This document shows, in pieces, positions 44,172 to 57,225 of a DNA stretch of 64,000 bases; within the stretch, counting starts at the first letter, position 1, and each line of letters opens with the position of its first letter. The position numbers were made by a program, and so were the translations under genes. The stretch comes from Spongilla lacustris (lineage: Eukaryota > Porifera > Demospongiae > Spongillida > Spongillidae). The stretch lies in contig OX442416.1 in assembly GCA_949361645.1 (NCBI GenBank), positions 13,315,540-13,379,539 on the forward strand. The letters run 5' to 3'. The notes below the pieces were generated by a model. It was not told the DNA's origin. It did not search any database and saw only the letters and a list, made by a program, of their open reading frames with translations.

Positions 44172-45155
44172 TCAAAGCGATGTCTCTTCCGGTTGTCTTT
44201 GACCTTGTGTGCTGGAAGTAGGCTCCTCCGAAACTCCAACGCAGCTGCAAGTCATTTGTTTCCGATTGTGCAGAAAAAATATGGAGAGTAGCGACAGGGG
44301 ATACACAAGTTCAACTATGTAGGTGGCAACCATTGTCCACATAAAGAACGAATTTTGAGTTTTGGCTACGTCCGTAGATGCAAAGTAAATCAGCAGCGCG
44401 CAAAACCTTGACACGACATTGGAGACTATGTTTAAAGAATTGATCCAAATAACCGAACGTACGACGCTCTTGTTAGCTTTTAGCACGTCTTTATTGACTT
44501 TGAGGCACGTGAGACAAGAGAACAACACCGTTGCGAAAAGCGGTATTATCGTAACAAATGCCCAAGCCATGGCGACGAAGGCGTCGCTGCGCTTGTATAG
44601 TTTCCATTCCGACGCATGCGCGCTCTCCTTCGTGCACTTAACGCTTAGAAGGACGCTGTTGACGACCACGCTAACGACCACGACGATGACAAAGAAGAGC
44701 ATAAGTCTCCCCAGCGTTACTAGCGGCTTGAACTGCAAGTGCAGGACCATGAACTGCACGACGGCAATCATCCCTATACAGAAAGAGACTACCATGTGCA
44801 AGACGTAGTACAGCGCCAGATAGGTCACGGTGTAGGCTGAGCATGGTGCCATAGCATAGCTGGCGGTCTGAAGATAAGTGAGGAGCGTGACGTCCATCGG
44901 TATCCCGTAGCTGATCGGTCCGATGGTGCACGTGACGGCGAGAATGCCGTAGAGAAGGGACACAGGTCTGACCCCCGATGCTTTGGCCTGCGTGTATAGG
45001 TTGTGGAGGACGAGGGAGGACAGAATCAGCGAAGGGGTCACGACGAGGAGGAGGTGCGCAATAGCCAGCGCCGTGTAGACCTGCGTTTCGATCGGACGTA
45101 CTTGTTGGTTAGAGGACGAATTGGACTGGTCACCGTATGTTGCGTTCAGCTCCAT
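44172..45155 (-). CDS. Single-exon orphan seven-transmembrane receptor
   Basis: A 327-codon intronless frame. The N-terminus MELNATYGDQSNSSSNQQ has two N-glycosylation sequons. Seven hydrophobic segments run at about residues 28-52, 63-82, 104-132, 145-168, 191-212, 230-252 and 262-285. A Cys at the start of TM3 (APCSAYTV) and one in the second outer loop (SVKCTKES) could form the disulfide typical of rhodopsin-clan receptors. There is no DRY. TM7 ends VYPLSLLSIFF, loosely like NPxxY. A dicysteine, TCSCVGV, just after TM7 could be palmitoylated. It is not obviously related to the 7TM at 23380. Ligand and G-protein class cannot be told. Confidence 0.7.
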   Translation of the reverse strand: MELNATYGDQSNSSSNQQVRPIETQVYTALAIAHLLLVVTPSLILSSLVLHNLYTQAKASGVRPVSLLYGILAVTCTIGPISYGIPMDVTLLTYLQTASYAMAPCSAYTVTYLALYYVLHMVVSFCIGMIAVVQFMVLHLQFKPLVTLGRLMLFFVIVVVVSVVVNSVLLSVKCTKESAHASEWKLYKRSDAFVAMAWAFVTIIPLFATVLFSCLTCLKVNKDVLKANKSVVRSVIWINSLNIVSNVVSRFCALLIYFASTDVAKTQNSFFMWTMVATYIVELVYPLSLLSIFFLHNRKQMTCSCVGVSEEPTSSTQGQRQPEETSL

Positions 45156-45872
45156 GCATATGCCGTGTAGTATTGTACAATGTTTATATGCTTATACGCT
45201 GGTGTTGTTATTGCAGCTCTTGATTTTATTTTGCCTGTCAAAATAGATGTATAGGAACCGGCCGCGATAAATGGTCAATTCACAACATGCATATACAGAG
45301 TATAATAATATACATGTGTTTACAATACTATACCAAAGTTATCATTTACATCAGTGCACAATTGCCCATGCACTCATTAAGCACACGCGTCGATATGATG
45401 GCTGAAGCAAATAAACAATGTATATTTAATGCTTGCTACATCATGTTTAAGAGATATACATGCATGTATAATAAAGTATACAATCACCTTGACAAATATC
45501 GTACACACCTAACTCCTTGCAATGCAAACAGCCTAATATACAGCAAGATGCACGCCACTCCAACTTTACCTTGTTCGTGTGGATGTAAAGCATAGCACAC
45601 TTGTCAACAATGTACCCGCCCCTTAATAAACACCCACGCTGTACTGCATTCATAAGTTACCACGCCCACGCACAAGCAATGGGAACTTCCCACGCAATTA
45701 ACTGTGCTGAAATTAGCATTCATGGTGTTGACTGTTGATTACTTCGATGTCTGTTAATTTATTATCTCCATTGGCTCAGCTGTACGTATATATAATTGTG
45801 CAGATCTATTACTATATAACAACTGTTTTAAAATTAGCATTCATTGTGTTGGCTGTTGATTATCGATTATAT
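45156..45872. other. Upstream of the minus-strand 7TM gene; no other gene
   Basis: This is AT-rich promoter-side sequence with short unlinked open frames at 45287-45653 that show no motif. Confidence 0.4.
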
Positions 45873-46647
45873 GGGACAGTTTCCGGGAAAATGTCCGACA
45901 TTTAATAACCTTACTATAATGTTATTAAAATGCTTCTTGTTTGAATCGCTATATCTTTCGAAAGCTAAACGCTATCAACTGTCTATTTTCAACAGTTCAT
46001 ACATACTACACCTGATAAATTACATTTTGGAGTCTTGCACTTGCTCCACGCCAGTATTGCAACGTTCGATACCCGACCGGGTTCAAACCCAACATAACTT
46101 TCTGTAGGAGTACTCAAATCTCTTCAAATTCGGTTTGTAGGTGGAGAAGCCCTACATATACCTATCGATTTGTTCAGTTCGTTAATTTCTACCCAATCCC
46201 GCGTTACGGAGATACGGTTGAACAAACTATGTGCACATATTCGCACTCGATTCGCGCTAATGATTTTGGTAAATTGGGTTCCGCTCAATGTATGGGGAGG
46301 CGTGATTATAACATTGGCGCGAATCAAGCGGGAAAATGTGCACGAGGTTTGTTCAACTGTATCTCCGTAATGGATGGCATGAAAATTAACGAACAGTACA
46401 AATCGATAGGTATAGGACCTCTGTACCTACAAACCGAATTTGGAGCGATTTGATTACTCCTACCTAAAGCTATGGCGGATATGAAACCCGGTCGGGCATC
46501 GAACGTTGCAATTCTGGAGTGGAGCAAGTGCAAGACTCTGGTGTCGTATGAACTGTTGAAAATAGGAAGCGTTTAGCATTCGGAAGATATAGCAATTCAA
46601 ATAAGAAGACATTATAAAACATCGGACATTATTGCGGAAACTGTCCC
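45873..46647. mobile_element. Foldback/MITE with about 375-bp arms
   Basis: The left end GGGACAGTTTCCGGGAAAAT and the right end, in reverse complement GGGACAGTTTCCGCAATAAT, open arms that stay alignable almost to the centre. Shared words include CAACGTTCGATRCCCGACCG and ACCTATCGATTTGT (left arm AATCTCTTCAAATTCGGTTT, right arm AATCGCTCCAAATTCGGTTT). ATAT flanks both ends (45869-45872, 46648-46651) as a possible 4-bp duplication. Length is 775 bp with no coding motif. Confidence 0.8.
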
Positions 46648-46651
46648 ATAT

Positions 46652-48920
46652 ACATGTTACTTTATTGTATCAAATGGTGTATTACTATTAACAACTGTCT
46701 GTCTTTGAACTCAGTGGGATTCAAATCTAGTAATTATATTGCGTACATGTGTATAGCAAGCACAAGACGTATAATGCACATAAACTTAATACATGTAAGG
46801 TTAGTGCATGCATGTGCATGATGTGCATGCATGTGTTTGTAAAGAATTCATAACTATTAAGTTTTGCCCCATGCATATAGTATGCACAGTTACGCCCCCT
46901 CCATGGCCTACTATTTACATAATAAGTGTAGTGTATACCCGGCAGTATATATGGTACACGTACCATCACTTGCGTATTCAATCGCACACCCCCCCCCCCC
47001 CCCCCCCCAAATGCATACAGCGCATGCAGCGCACATGCATGCATGCATGTGCATGTATGATACAAGCATTATAGCCCATCACCGAGCCAACAAGAGCTAG
47101 GGGTGGCGGGGAGGGGGGGGGGATGGGGGGGGGGGGGGGGTGCCAATATGCTTGCACCTCACATCGTCTGCGACCCAAAGGATAAGTAAATAGGTTTATA
47201 AATGCATGTATCAGATTAAAAAAAAAAAAAAAAGTTAAGCATTGTATGTCCCTAAGGCCCCGTTTATTTCATTAAAACCTAGCCATGCAGGGCTTCATCA
47301 ATGCAGCACTTGCATACAACATCACTGGAGGACTGAATCACAAAAAAAGAATTTAATTAGGGATGATAATGACTGCATGGCAATCCATATACATGTATGT
47401 AAATGGGGTTGCAATTGAAGTCAAACTGTCCACGTCTGACTCCACGATTATTTTGTGTGTCAGGGTACTTATCAACAAGGGTGCCCCTCCTACATTCACA
47501 TACTGATTATATTCTATTTTGCTCTCTTGTGACAACAGTGTCGTCGCATCACTGCAGGATGTTTATGTGTATACAATTTGCTTGCTAACAGAACAAAAAT
47601 AATTATTTTTTAAGTGCATTCAGCTGACGGTGCGTGTTTACTCAGTAGCGGAGTATAATGATTACATATACGTTGTATATTGCACTGTTATGCGCCAATC
47701 AAAGTGACGCGTTTACTCAACCGATAGATATAATTGTGGATGTACCATATACACCACCCTGTTTAGCGACCGGCTAAATTTTGGCCGTCATACATGTATA
47801 GTACGTATGCATGAACAATTAAACCACTCCGACGAAAGGGGGAGGGGAGGGAGGGGTGTGTACATGTGCCACTTAATATGGAACTCATACTTCCGACCTG
47901 ATCATGAATTCTTGTATACACAAAAGGCACGAATGCGTGTGTACTCCTCGTTAATAGAAACGATATACGAACCTTTATACTGTAAAAGCATTAGCTGATA
48001 ATACCATGCACCTACCTGGTTGCTTGGGCAAGAACAATAATCCAAAAATGAACGGAAGTGACACGGCATACAGAAATGCATGTATATACATGTACACCAT
48101 TGTCTTATTGCGAAATATTCAGGAAGCATGCAATCACATTATATCGAATTTCATGCATGCCGCTGCATTCTGCATTGAGAGTCTGAAATATGAAGCTCGA
48201 GTGTTTCCTGATTGGTTGGGTCTCAACTAGACATTACATTGAGCCAGTCAATGCGATCATTGGAGTTTCTAAAAAATGTATATTAAACAGGTATGATGAA
48301 GTAGTTATTATACCTGTGTACCGGTACGCTGATCAATATTAACAATATGCATCACTTGTTCTATGCCTACCATATATTTCTACGTGCAATTGTAAGGACC
48401 AGGGCGGCATACGCGTTTATGGAGCGTATAGTTCTCAGCGTGATTTCACACATGTAGTCGCCATCTTGGCCAAGCGTCCAATATATTTAAAAAAATGCTC
48501 GACATCTTAACAAATACCTCTTCTGCATGAGAACCCTCTTAAAACAGATATGATCCATTGACCATTCAGGCGCACGACTCGCTGTTATGTGAAGTACCTT
48601 GTAAACGCTGTCAAGTTGAATAGGCCCATTTAACCCATTGTATAGACTATAGTGTTCGTGATATTGAATGCATTTCAAGATATTTGAATTCAACCCGGCA
48701 CACATACGCGCGTACGAATTCGAAATTCCTACAAATGCACATGTAGTTCTCATTCAAGCGAACACGTTTAGTACCGGCTATTTGTGAGAAACGTAGAACA
48801 GCTGAGCCGAACCAAGATTCATTTTCACAGAAGTCGAAGCCCTTTATACAATGTATATGATAATGGACTAGCTCAGCGGATAATCGCGACTATCATCTCA
48901 AAGGGACACATGCAACGTGT
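46652..48920. other. Intergenic; long C and G homopolymers
   Basis: It contains poly-C at 46987-47008 and G-rich tracts at 47111-47140, about 100 bp apart and so able to pair. A poly-A run lies at 47219-47233. The plus-strand frames are short and without motif. Confidence 0.45.
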
Positions 48921-49055
48921 CGAATCAAATTTTGATTTGCAATTGATTGATCAATAACATTCTGATACAGGATGTAACATTCTGATACAAAATGCTGTAT
49001 CAATCCTGTATCAGAATGTTATTGATCAGTCAATTGCAAATCAAAATTTAATTCG
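48921..49055. repeat. Short hairpin MITE, about 55-bp arms
   Basis: CGAATCAAATTTTGATTTGC and GATCAATAACATTCTGATAC at the left are repeated in reverse complement at the right, with two or three mismatches. The centre holds tandem ACATTCTGATACA words. Confidence 0.75.
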
Positions 49056-52000
49056 ACCCCCTTTTTTTTTTTTTGCTTTGCACTATACCAGCGGTCATTA
49101 GAGAATCAGATGCCTTGGGTGTAACACAGGATGAAGCAAAAGAATTAAGTAATATTTGGTACTTTGCAGTCAAACTGTTAAAATGCTATTGCCTTAATTT
49201 GACTCTATTACATAATGTGCCTGGTACACCATATTATGAAGATTGTCAGCTATATAGCTGTTACTGGTGTATATGTAAAGAAGACAATTGCCAATGTATA
49301 CATGTATTATGCCTCAACTTGATTGTGCGACAATCTGCTGCATTAAAAACTGGTGTCAGCTAATACTCCCCCTGTATACCCTGTATAGATGTACATTGTG
49401 TATATATGCTCCTCTATAGATGTATAGATGTGTAACATTCTACCTTTGTATACATCCATTGGGCTATACTTTTACCTTGTCTGATTAACGGTGTATCTGC
49501 CAATGGTACCTATTATTTTTTGTAGTTCATATGAAATACAATCTGACCTCACCCTCCCCTCTACCCTAAAGAGGAAAGAGTCTTGCCTGATTCTTTCATA
49601 TCTGTGTCCCACAAGGCGGACCTAAATCTGGTAACACAAAAGGTGTTCTCATTACCTGTGTAGTCTGTGTATTATAATTTGTGGTATAGTGTCGGATTGT
49701 GCACACATGTTAAATATTGACATTTTCCCAAATTATGGTATACACTGTACCAGGTCATGTTGGGGGTGTGGTGACCTCTTGTGCCATGGTGGATGATGTA
49801 ATGTTGGTTGTTCACATGTAATGTGCAATAGAACATTGTATTCCCATAACATAACTCTGCACAGTCTGCAGACAGTTATATATAAAGCACAATTAAGAGC
49901 TGATAAAAACTATGCAGAATTTTATCAGGCCTGTTATAGTATCCAGGGTGACCATGCATTGCTGACCTCACCTCTGCACAATGTGTACAATCTGATGTGC
50001 ATCGGTGACCTAATGCTCCTCATTGACAATGCGCTCAAAGAAGTCCTATATGAAATAAATTCTAATGCAGAGCTGAGCCTGCTATGCAAGTGTAAGTATA
50101 TAATCCCTAATCGCATCCTCAAATTGCACACCCACACATTGCCGTAATACACTCACACATTACATAACACCCACTCACACATCCACACATACATCACTCA
50201 CACACGCCAACATTTGATGCAAACTGGAGCCTATAAAATGATGGAGGATCACATAATTCAGTTCTCAACTGTTGTCAAGACATGTATGTAGTTAAAGGTA
50301 GCCCATTCATTCACACCATAAATTGAGAATCCTGTTGTATGCCTGATGAGTGACTGATAGCCCAATTTTTGGGGGTAAACAATTCTGTGACACAGGCCAT
50401 ATATAGCCGGTTATATGTATGGTCATAAAGATGTAGATATGTGGCCGGTTGAATTTTATTTTATTGGTGCTAATTAATAATAATTCTTATTGGAACCCAC
50501 TTTCTCATGTTCATGTATATTATATGCACTCTTATATAATAATGTAGTAACATTATTAATTTCCATTACTTCAAATGCAAGCGTTGCTACAGGCACAGGA
50601 TTTTGCAATCCAAATGTTTGCACTGATCTCCAGCATCTACCCATAACTGACAAGTTCTCATTTTACCGTTCTCTTTTCTTTTGTTCTTGTGTTCTGGTGC
50701 TGCCACAGACATCACTAATGCATTATTCACATTAGCAGGATCATGTACATGTAAGGCATCTCCACACCCACTTACACACTATGGTTCTATCCCACTTACA
50801 CAATTGTATAATTTGCTGCAACACCAGAACAGAATATCATCTCTGGGGAAGATAAAATATATTTATAAAGGAGAGAACCTGTTTTGGGCAGATCGAGGCT
50901 GAAGATGTCATGCCTTGTGAAGCTCTAGGGTAGTTGAGAATAATCCTAAGCATTCATGGATGTAGGGCACTGCATATTAATGGATGTGCTCTCAATTATT
51001 GATCTATTGTTCTCAGTCCAAACATGGTTAGATACTCTGTGTAACAATAATGCTTCATTGTATTTTTAATTAAGCATGAAATTACAAGCATTAATTCAGT
51101 GTTCACAATGTTGATATATGTCACAGATTCATGATTTAATCCCTTGTTTCAGACACAGACCTTGTTTAGAATTGGCGCCAGTAATAGAATAGCAAAAATA
51201 TGTTCCTGCAAGGGGCTGGAAATATTATAGCCTTTCAGTCATGAATAATAATTGGAACATGTTGCTATCTCTCAACTAATATGTTGCTTACTGTATAATC
51301 CAGAGTTACAAGTGGGCCAGCAGCTACATGCATGTATAAAGTTCGGAAGCATGCACGGTACGTGTACATGTTCTAATGATCGTATATACCTAAAGTGCAT
51401 CCATGTCCATTGTGAATGCATTGTTCTAAATTATTAAATGTAGCTATAGCATGTACAGCAACATAATGCTTCTGACGTCAAATAGATCGACCATGCAAAT
51501 TTAGCTGGTAAAATTCCATCTATATACTTTTCGTATAATGGTCTGAAATGGAGTCCTTGTGTGGACAAAGTGTAAGGTGGAGACAGTACGTTTAATGTAG
51601 AGAAGTGAAGTTGTAACATCCATAATTTATAAATGTATTTCCTCTTATATATACCCTCTATATTAGTTTTATTATTTTAAGAGTTCTTTTTTGCCTCATG
51701 CAGGTGCGAGTTGTATCGCATATATTAAGTCAGCCAGGAAGATGTCAGAACTCTAAAAGAACAAGAGATTAAGTGTTGCATCAATTGTTGTTGGTGCAAT
51801 GGCATGTATTTAACTTAACGGCAGTACAACAAACAGAACATCTTTTATTAGTTAACTGCAACTTAACTACTCGGTTGTGTCATCTTTAATGGTATCTGTT
51901 GGGATTCCTCACATAGATGATACTTGCTCTGACCTTTATCGTGTGTGTTAGTGGAAGTGCTGAGGAGGTCAATTAAATTGAATATAGTGGGATTATAATT

Positions 52001-52717
52001 GAGAAGTTACAAAAGCTGCCGGCTGTTTGCCGATTATTATCCAGTTTTGCAAAAAAATTAATAAGCGACAACCTACTTCAAGCTCGATGGCATGCATCAA
52101 GTGTGCATGCAGCCTCAATGCAAGCTGTTGTACGATACCCGTGCCACCTTTTACACGTCACTGCATGCATGCTGATGATCAGGACAGTACATGTATGGAC
52201 AGTAAGAACCCGAAGCTGCACGTGTCTATTCCAAATTTCCATGCAAGCCACCACTTCAATGCAATCTCAGTGGAACTCATCATGCAGGCTCAAGGTTAAG
52301 ACCCAGAGAATCATTTATCGTACTATAACTGAAGGAATGGATGACAAACAGCGGGACGCAACACGGCATGATGCATGGGCAGCAAACGCGGACCGTTTGC
52401 AGGGAAAGAGCTTTTGTTAATTCAAAATGGTGGCTTTACAACGTAGCTAATATTCAAACTTACAATGTATCTATTTAACCGTCCATGATGTAATTCAGTA
52501 CCATGCACGTTAACGCAATTTGGAGCGTGGGACGTGTGCGAGACTTTATTTCGTATATTGCTCATTATCAAGGATGATATTCTGGTATAATATTATACAT
52601 ATACAGCAGCTAGTGCACATGTACATGTATAGCATCAAAAGAAATGCGTTTATATGCCTACATATTAACTATAGCATTTGTAGCGGCTACATAGTGAGGA
52701 TAATGTTTCCTTGCTCC
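49056..52717. other. 3.7 kb without a recognisable gene
   Basis: A few open frames exceed 80 codons (49073-49363, 49821-50147, 50490-50735, 52027-52420, all plus) but lack motifs, conserved composition or linking splice sites that I could see. The first begins in the flank of a hairpin repeat. I treat all as chance or decayed sequence. Confidence 0.4.
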
Positions 52718-54023
52718 CTAAAACACAGCCATCGCAACCGATACTATTCCCAGCAGAGAGCAGAAGAAAGCTGCAAAAGGCACAAATTCAAACTGAAGCA
52801 GTGCACGACGTAATTACTGCATGACGTACCAGTTAGACTGCCAGTTTTTCCGAGGGCTGAGGCGCTTGAAGTCAACGAATCAATCAAAGCGGTTGGCATA
52901 TCCTGCACGGTGGAAGTTGCATCAACTTGTGCCTCGGTGGGTGGAGCTGGGACGGACGATGGACTGGGAACCAAGTACAAAGACGTTTTCTGAAACGAAG
53001 CGGTTGACTTTGGCGAAGTATTTGCGGATGGGCTTGAAAATGAAGCGGACGGTGTGACGTTGAAGGGTGTATCTGTTTTACATATGTTATGGATACCCAA
53101 TATAGCCTTGCAGAAACAAATATGTCACCTGCTATCTCTTTAATAACCAAAGTTTTCATCGTTGCGTAGAAAGTTTTGTAATCGACAACAACAGCATAGC
53201 TAAAGTAAAAGGCAACAGTATCAACCGTGACAATGCATGATTGGCATGTATATACTGTACTATGCACTTGTATGCGTGGCGCTATATATATAGAGAAAAA
53301 ACTTACTTGAACACGACGTCTCCAGTTCCTTTCAAAGGTGCTGTCCATGCTACGCGCACGTTGTTCTTCAGAGCATTGCTCGAGTGAGTCACAGCGCTCT
53401 GCAGAATACATGACTTCCAACTGACACGTCGTACATTTTGATTTCAGACTAGCTGTTCCCAAATCCATTCCCACCACATTACATGCAGCCTTTTGAGTTT
53501 CTTTTTCATGCACGAATTGGTGAACCCCATAACTTGATTTAAAACAATCAGGTACATGTCCCTTGGTTGTACCTGCCTATACATATCCTCACCTCCTTAG
53601 GGGTGCAGGCACTCAGCTTCGTGAGAGAATTGATAACCTTAAAGCTGCCAACAGGGTTGGTCCCGTTGCTTCTTCCTTGAATCAGAATTCCTCTGTACTG
53701 CTTAGTACCTGAGAGTGTTACTTAAACATGTAGAGCAAGAAAATGTACAATTCAGATCGACCATTGAGCTATAGGAAGAAATATATATGTATACATATAC
53801 ACTTACAGTTGTACATCCTTCCCGGATGGTACCCGCCGCCCGATAACAATTGTGAAATGTTCAGCGTGAAAAAGACGTGGTCGAGGCTCTGAGACTTAGC
53901 CGTTCCGTGGAGCGGTTGTATTCTGGCACACGCTGAGGCCGGAGCGCCGTCTGGGCGAGAATTAACTGCCGCGATTACCGAGAGGACGAAACAAACTACA
54001 GATGAAGCGTTCAAATACTTCAT
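52718..54023 (-). CDS. Reeler-domain protein with Ser/Thr stalk and GPI-type tail (paralogue B)
   Basis: Six minus-strand exons: 54023-53807, 53708-53593, 53398-53307, 53199-53129, 53072-52830 and 52770-52718, all GT-AG with matching phases and a 59-bp last intron. A signal peptide (MKYLNASSVVCFVLSVIAAV) precedes RPDGAPASACARIQPLHGT and NISQLLSGGGYHPGRMY. Then come QYRGILIQGRSNGTNPVG, SAVTHSSNALKNNVRVAWTA and PLKGTGDVVF, the full Reeler order. YAVVVDYKTFYATMKTLVI follows, then a Ser/Thr/Pro stalk. The last exon adds AFFCSLLGIVSVAMAVF and a stop, a hydrophobic end without a cytoplasmic tail, which fits a GPI-anchor signal. The first three junctions match paralogue A in position and phase. The gene appears intact. 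Confidence 0.85.
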
Positions 54024-54056
54024 TTTTACCGAATGGTTATGCTGTAGATTTGTTCC

Positions 54057-54069
54057 CGCTATTTAAATG
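54057..54069 (-). promoter_or_regulatory. TATA-like box upstream of Reeler paralogue B
   Basis: The minus strand reads CCATTTAAATAGC about 35-45 bp before the ATG at 54023. The distance allows a short leader. Such AT words are common here, so this is weak. Confidence 0.3.
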
Positions 54070-55754
54070 GTCCTCTGATAACGTAATTATGGGCCCGTAT
54101 TTAGGATGGGAAAGAAACAGTGCACACAGTGATCGATAATTGATTTTTTTAGTCGGTACATCACCTGTAGGGTCAATTTAACGTTGCGTCAAGAAACGCA
54201 GAATCCATATAGCTGCATGCATTCAGTTTTAAGCACATGCCACTGCACGTAAGTACAGACGCAAGGTGCGGTAATAATATTTCCAATTCACGCGCATCTA
54301 AGTTCTGGAAGAACGAATTTCATTTCTCAGCGTGTATGAGAGTAGCATATTATGTATAAAGATGTTTGTCGCATGCACTGACGCCAGTGACACACAATAC
54401 AAAATAATCACGGTGCGTATTTATTGAAAATAAATCATTCGATGAAAAAAAAATTGCACTACCTGAAAGAGTACCCCGCAATGCTACACAAATTTCAATG
54501 TCAATATATACATATACGGTGACATTCATGGCAATCTCGTCGAATATTAATACATTTTCTGCAGCGGTATGTCTATAGGTCTACTTGGTGAGAGGATCTC
54601 ATTGTATTTAGTAAATCTTTGTATGTGCCTTGCAACCCACAGCATCGGAGGCGTGTCAATAGCTTGTTTGTAATCAAATGCAGAACCTTTGTGTCTACAA
54701 TAACAGAGTGTCCAAGCTTTGCGTGCGTCCTTTGTAGCTTGAATAAGACAAAAGGAGTGCTGTATACGTACGCATATTTATGTCTGCACGGACCCTCCCA
54801 GTCGAAGAATTGATTATTGATTACGGCTCGTAATAAATAATATTAACATTCACTAATCTAATTGGAAATTCCGAATAAAACACTATAAGATTCCTATAAC
54901 CAAAAGGCGCTTCTATAGCAAGGCAAAAGTTATATTAACAATACATTGCATTCTTACTTTTACGTAAGCGCGTGGTGCTTATTTAAGCAAGGGACGCTGG
55001 AGGTTTTGTTTTTACAACCGTACTACTGATTTACAATCATCAAATAGGGATGATTGAAATACTTTTATGGCTTGGGCTTGCAGTTTTCATGCAGATTTCA
55101 TTCACAGGTATACTCTTTCTTAAAATATAGTGCATGCATGAAATTCAAAGCCGAATTAAAGCGTTCTTCCCTCATAATTGATCTTGCATATGTTTTTTTA
55201 ATCCTAAATTCTCATTGATTAATTAGCTACATGTACTTCGGCGATATCTAGCAAGCGCTCTCTATGACTATTATAAATCACATGGAATATATTTTAAAAC
55301 CCTCATGCATGTCACAGAAAGGACAAAATCGCGGATCCGTTTGTGGTGTTACGTCAACTCAGCTATATAGGTTCCATATTGTTGCTGTTACGAGGCACGC
55401 TAAAGCTATATATCTTTGAGAATCGCCGTTACTTTTTGTTTAGCATCAGAACAGAAGCTTTATTTTATATACATAAATTTAGTTATTCTTGTGATGACAA
55501 TTTCCGTTTTTGCACGCAGTTTTATGTAGTGTTTGGGGCATGATAATGGGCCCGGAGCGGTAGTGAGGGGGGGGGGGGGGGGGGGTTGTAAATAACACAA
55601 TCAGCCACAGTGGGAATAATAAGGCCCCTCCAAATTATAGGCTGACTGCATAGTTTTTTTTCACTACCAATTCTTACTGCATGCATGTCATGCATCCATA
55701 ATGCACATTTGTCAGTCCAGGTTGAAGCTGGTGCATGCATGCAGGACTCAGCAC
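54070..55754. other. Intergenic, no gene seen
   Basis: This is AT-rich DNA with unsupported short frames. A poly-G run lies at about 55568-55585. Confidence 0.4.
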
Positions 55755-56083
55755 AGACCTCTCCCAGTCAAGCAAGACCAGCAGGTATTCTTATACAGGA
55801 CTGGGAACTAGGAAAGCCACCACCTTTGACATCTCTGTAGTCTCACCGTTAAACCTAGATATTTTGTCTGCAGCTGTAGCCATAGCAGGTGCATGCAGCA
55901 TTAGTGGCAGCTGAGATTAGGAAAAACACCGCCAATTCAGCAAACTGTGCATGCGCGGTATTATGGTGGGTGCCCATCCCTCTTGTGCAGGAGGATCAAC
56001 AGTACTTTTCCAGACTTGCACCTATGGCTGTGTGCCCTAGTCCATGGCAACCTTTGAACTCCATGCATGCATACAAGGCTTAA
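55755..56083 (+). pseudogene. R2-like LINE C-terminal fragment, plus strand
   Basis: Across two frames it reads RPAGILIQDWELGKP, then ATTFDISVVSPLNLDILSAA, then AAEIRKNTANSANC and YFSRLA. These align with RPADILIPHWDLGKP, AALDLTVTSTLNSSTLMEA, AAEVRKHNANDAKC and MLSRLA of the copy at 24776-25593. The endonuclease-like PD...D residues are partly kept. Frameshifts make it a remnant. Confidence 0.7.
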
Positions 56084-56994
56084 CAATTAACTGATGAGGG
56101 CAAACTATTAGGTGCTACATTACATGCATGTATGTTATAGTATAGTGCACATGTTTAGGGTTATAATAATAATAATTCTGCATGGTGTTAATTATAAGCA
56201 CCACTATTAATAGAATAATTACTATAAAGTCCAAATATACTACAAAGTAATAATAACGGCTATTCTTATAGCATTTAATGGATTTTGCATTGGTCTGACC
56301 AACGCCAAATTCAATCTAGTATATACATGTATACATGTACATGTATATACTCTTAATTGTTGCCAAATTAATGCGGAAAAGGTATGTTGAGCCTCCTCAC
56401 CCTAAGCTCCATATACCACAAATTGGGGTGTTTCCTTCCGTCTGCTGAGAGCTAGGGCAGCTGACCCTGTTGTGATATCCGCTTCAACAATATGGGTTGG
56501 GCCATGCAAGCAGCGAGACTACGGTAAAGTCTAGGGCAAACCAATTTGGGCAGAAGGACATCATGCAGCATGTCTGGTAAGCAGATGTTCAAGTCTTATT
56601 ATTAAGTAGTAGTGGATTCGTATGGAACTTGGGGAAATTAAAGGAGGCTTTGGAGTCTATCACGCTGCTGCTTGTTCTTGATTAGCCATGCACTTGCTCA
56701 TCCATGCAAGGTAGCGGTTCTTACCGAACTATACACTGCATGCATACGGGTGGCTGAACCTTCACCTGCATCAGCCGTGGTATACGTACATGTACGAGAT
56801 AAATCAGCTAATGCCATTGCCATCCTTTCCCGTAGCATTTGTCAAAGTGATGTAGGGTATAGTAGATATAGGAATAGCTAGCAATAATTATGTGTAAAGT
56901 TTAGTTTTATGTTTAACTGTTGTGTCAGTAAATCCATTTATCCTGCTGTAACTACGGACGTCTAAGGTATATCAGTACTGATGTAAATTACAGT
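56084..56994. other. No gene seen; AT-rich repeats
   Basis: This contains an ATACATGTACATGTAT palindrome cluster at about 56325-56350 and an open frame at 56672-56881 with no motif. Confidence 0.4.
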
Positions 56995-57225
56995 AAAGAA
57001 AAACCTTCTCTAAAGTTGGTGGTGTATAGGATTTGACGACAATGGTGGTGCATGTAAATAGGAAGGAAACAAGAGTCTAATAAGGGGAAATGGAATAGCT
57101 ATATGTAAAAATGTGCAAAATATATAGGCTATTCCATTTTCTCTTATTAGACTTTTTTTGCACCACCATACCATTGCCTTCAAATCCTACATCAGAGATC
57201 AACTTTCTCACAGAGAAGGTTTTTA
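56995..57225. repeat. Foldback MITE copy, family shared with 10414-10612
   Basis: The left arm AAAACCTTCTCTAAAGTTGG and right arm (reverse complement AAAACCTTCTCTGTGAGAAA) enclose CTAATAAGGGGAAATGGAAT and its complement. GTATAGGATTTGACGACAAT resembles GTATATAGGATTTGAAGGCA of the other copy. Confidence 0.65.
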
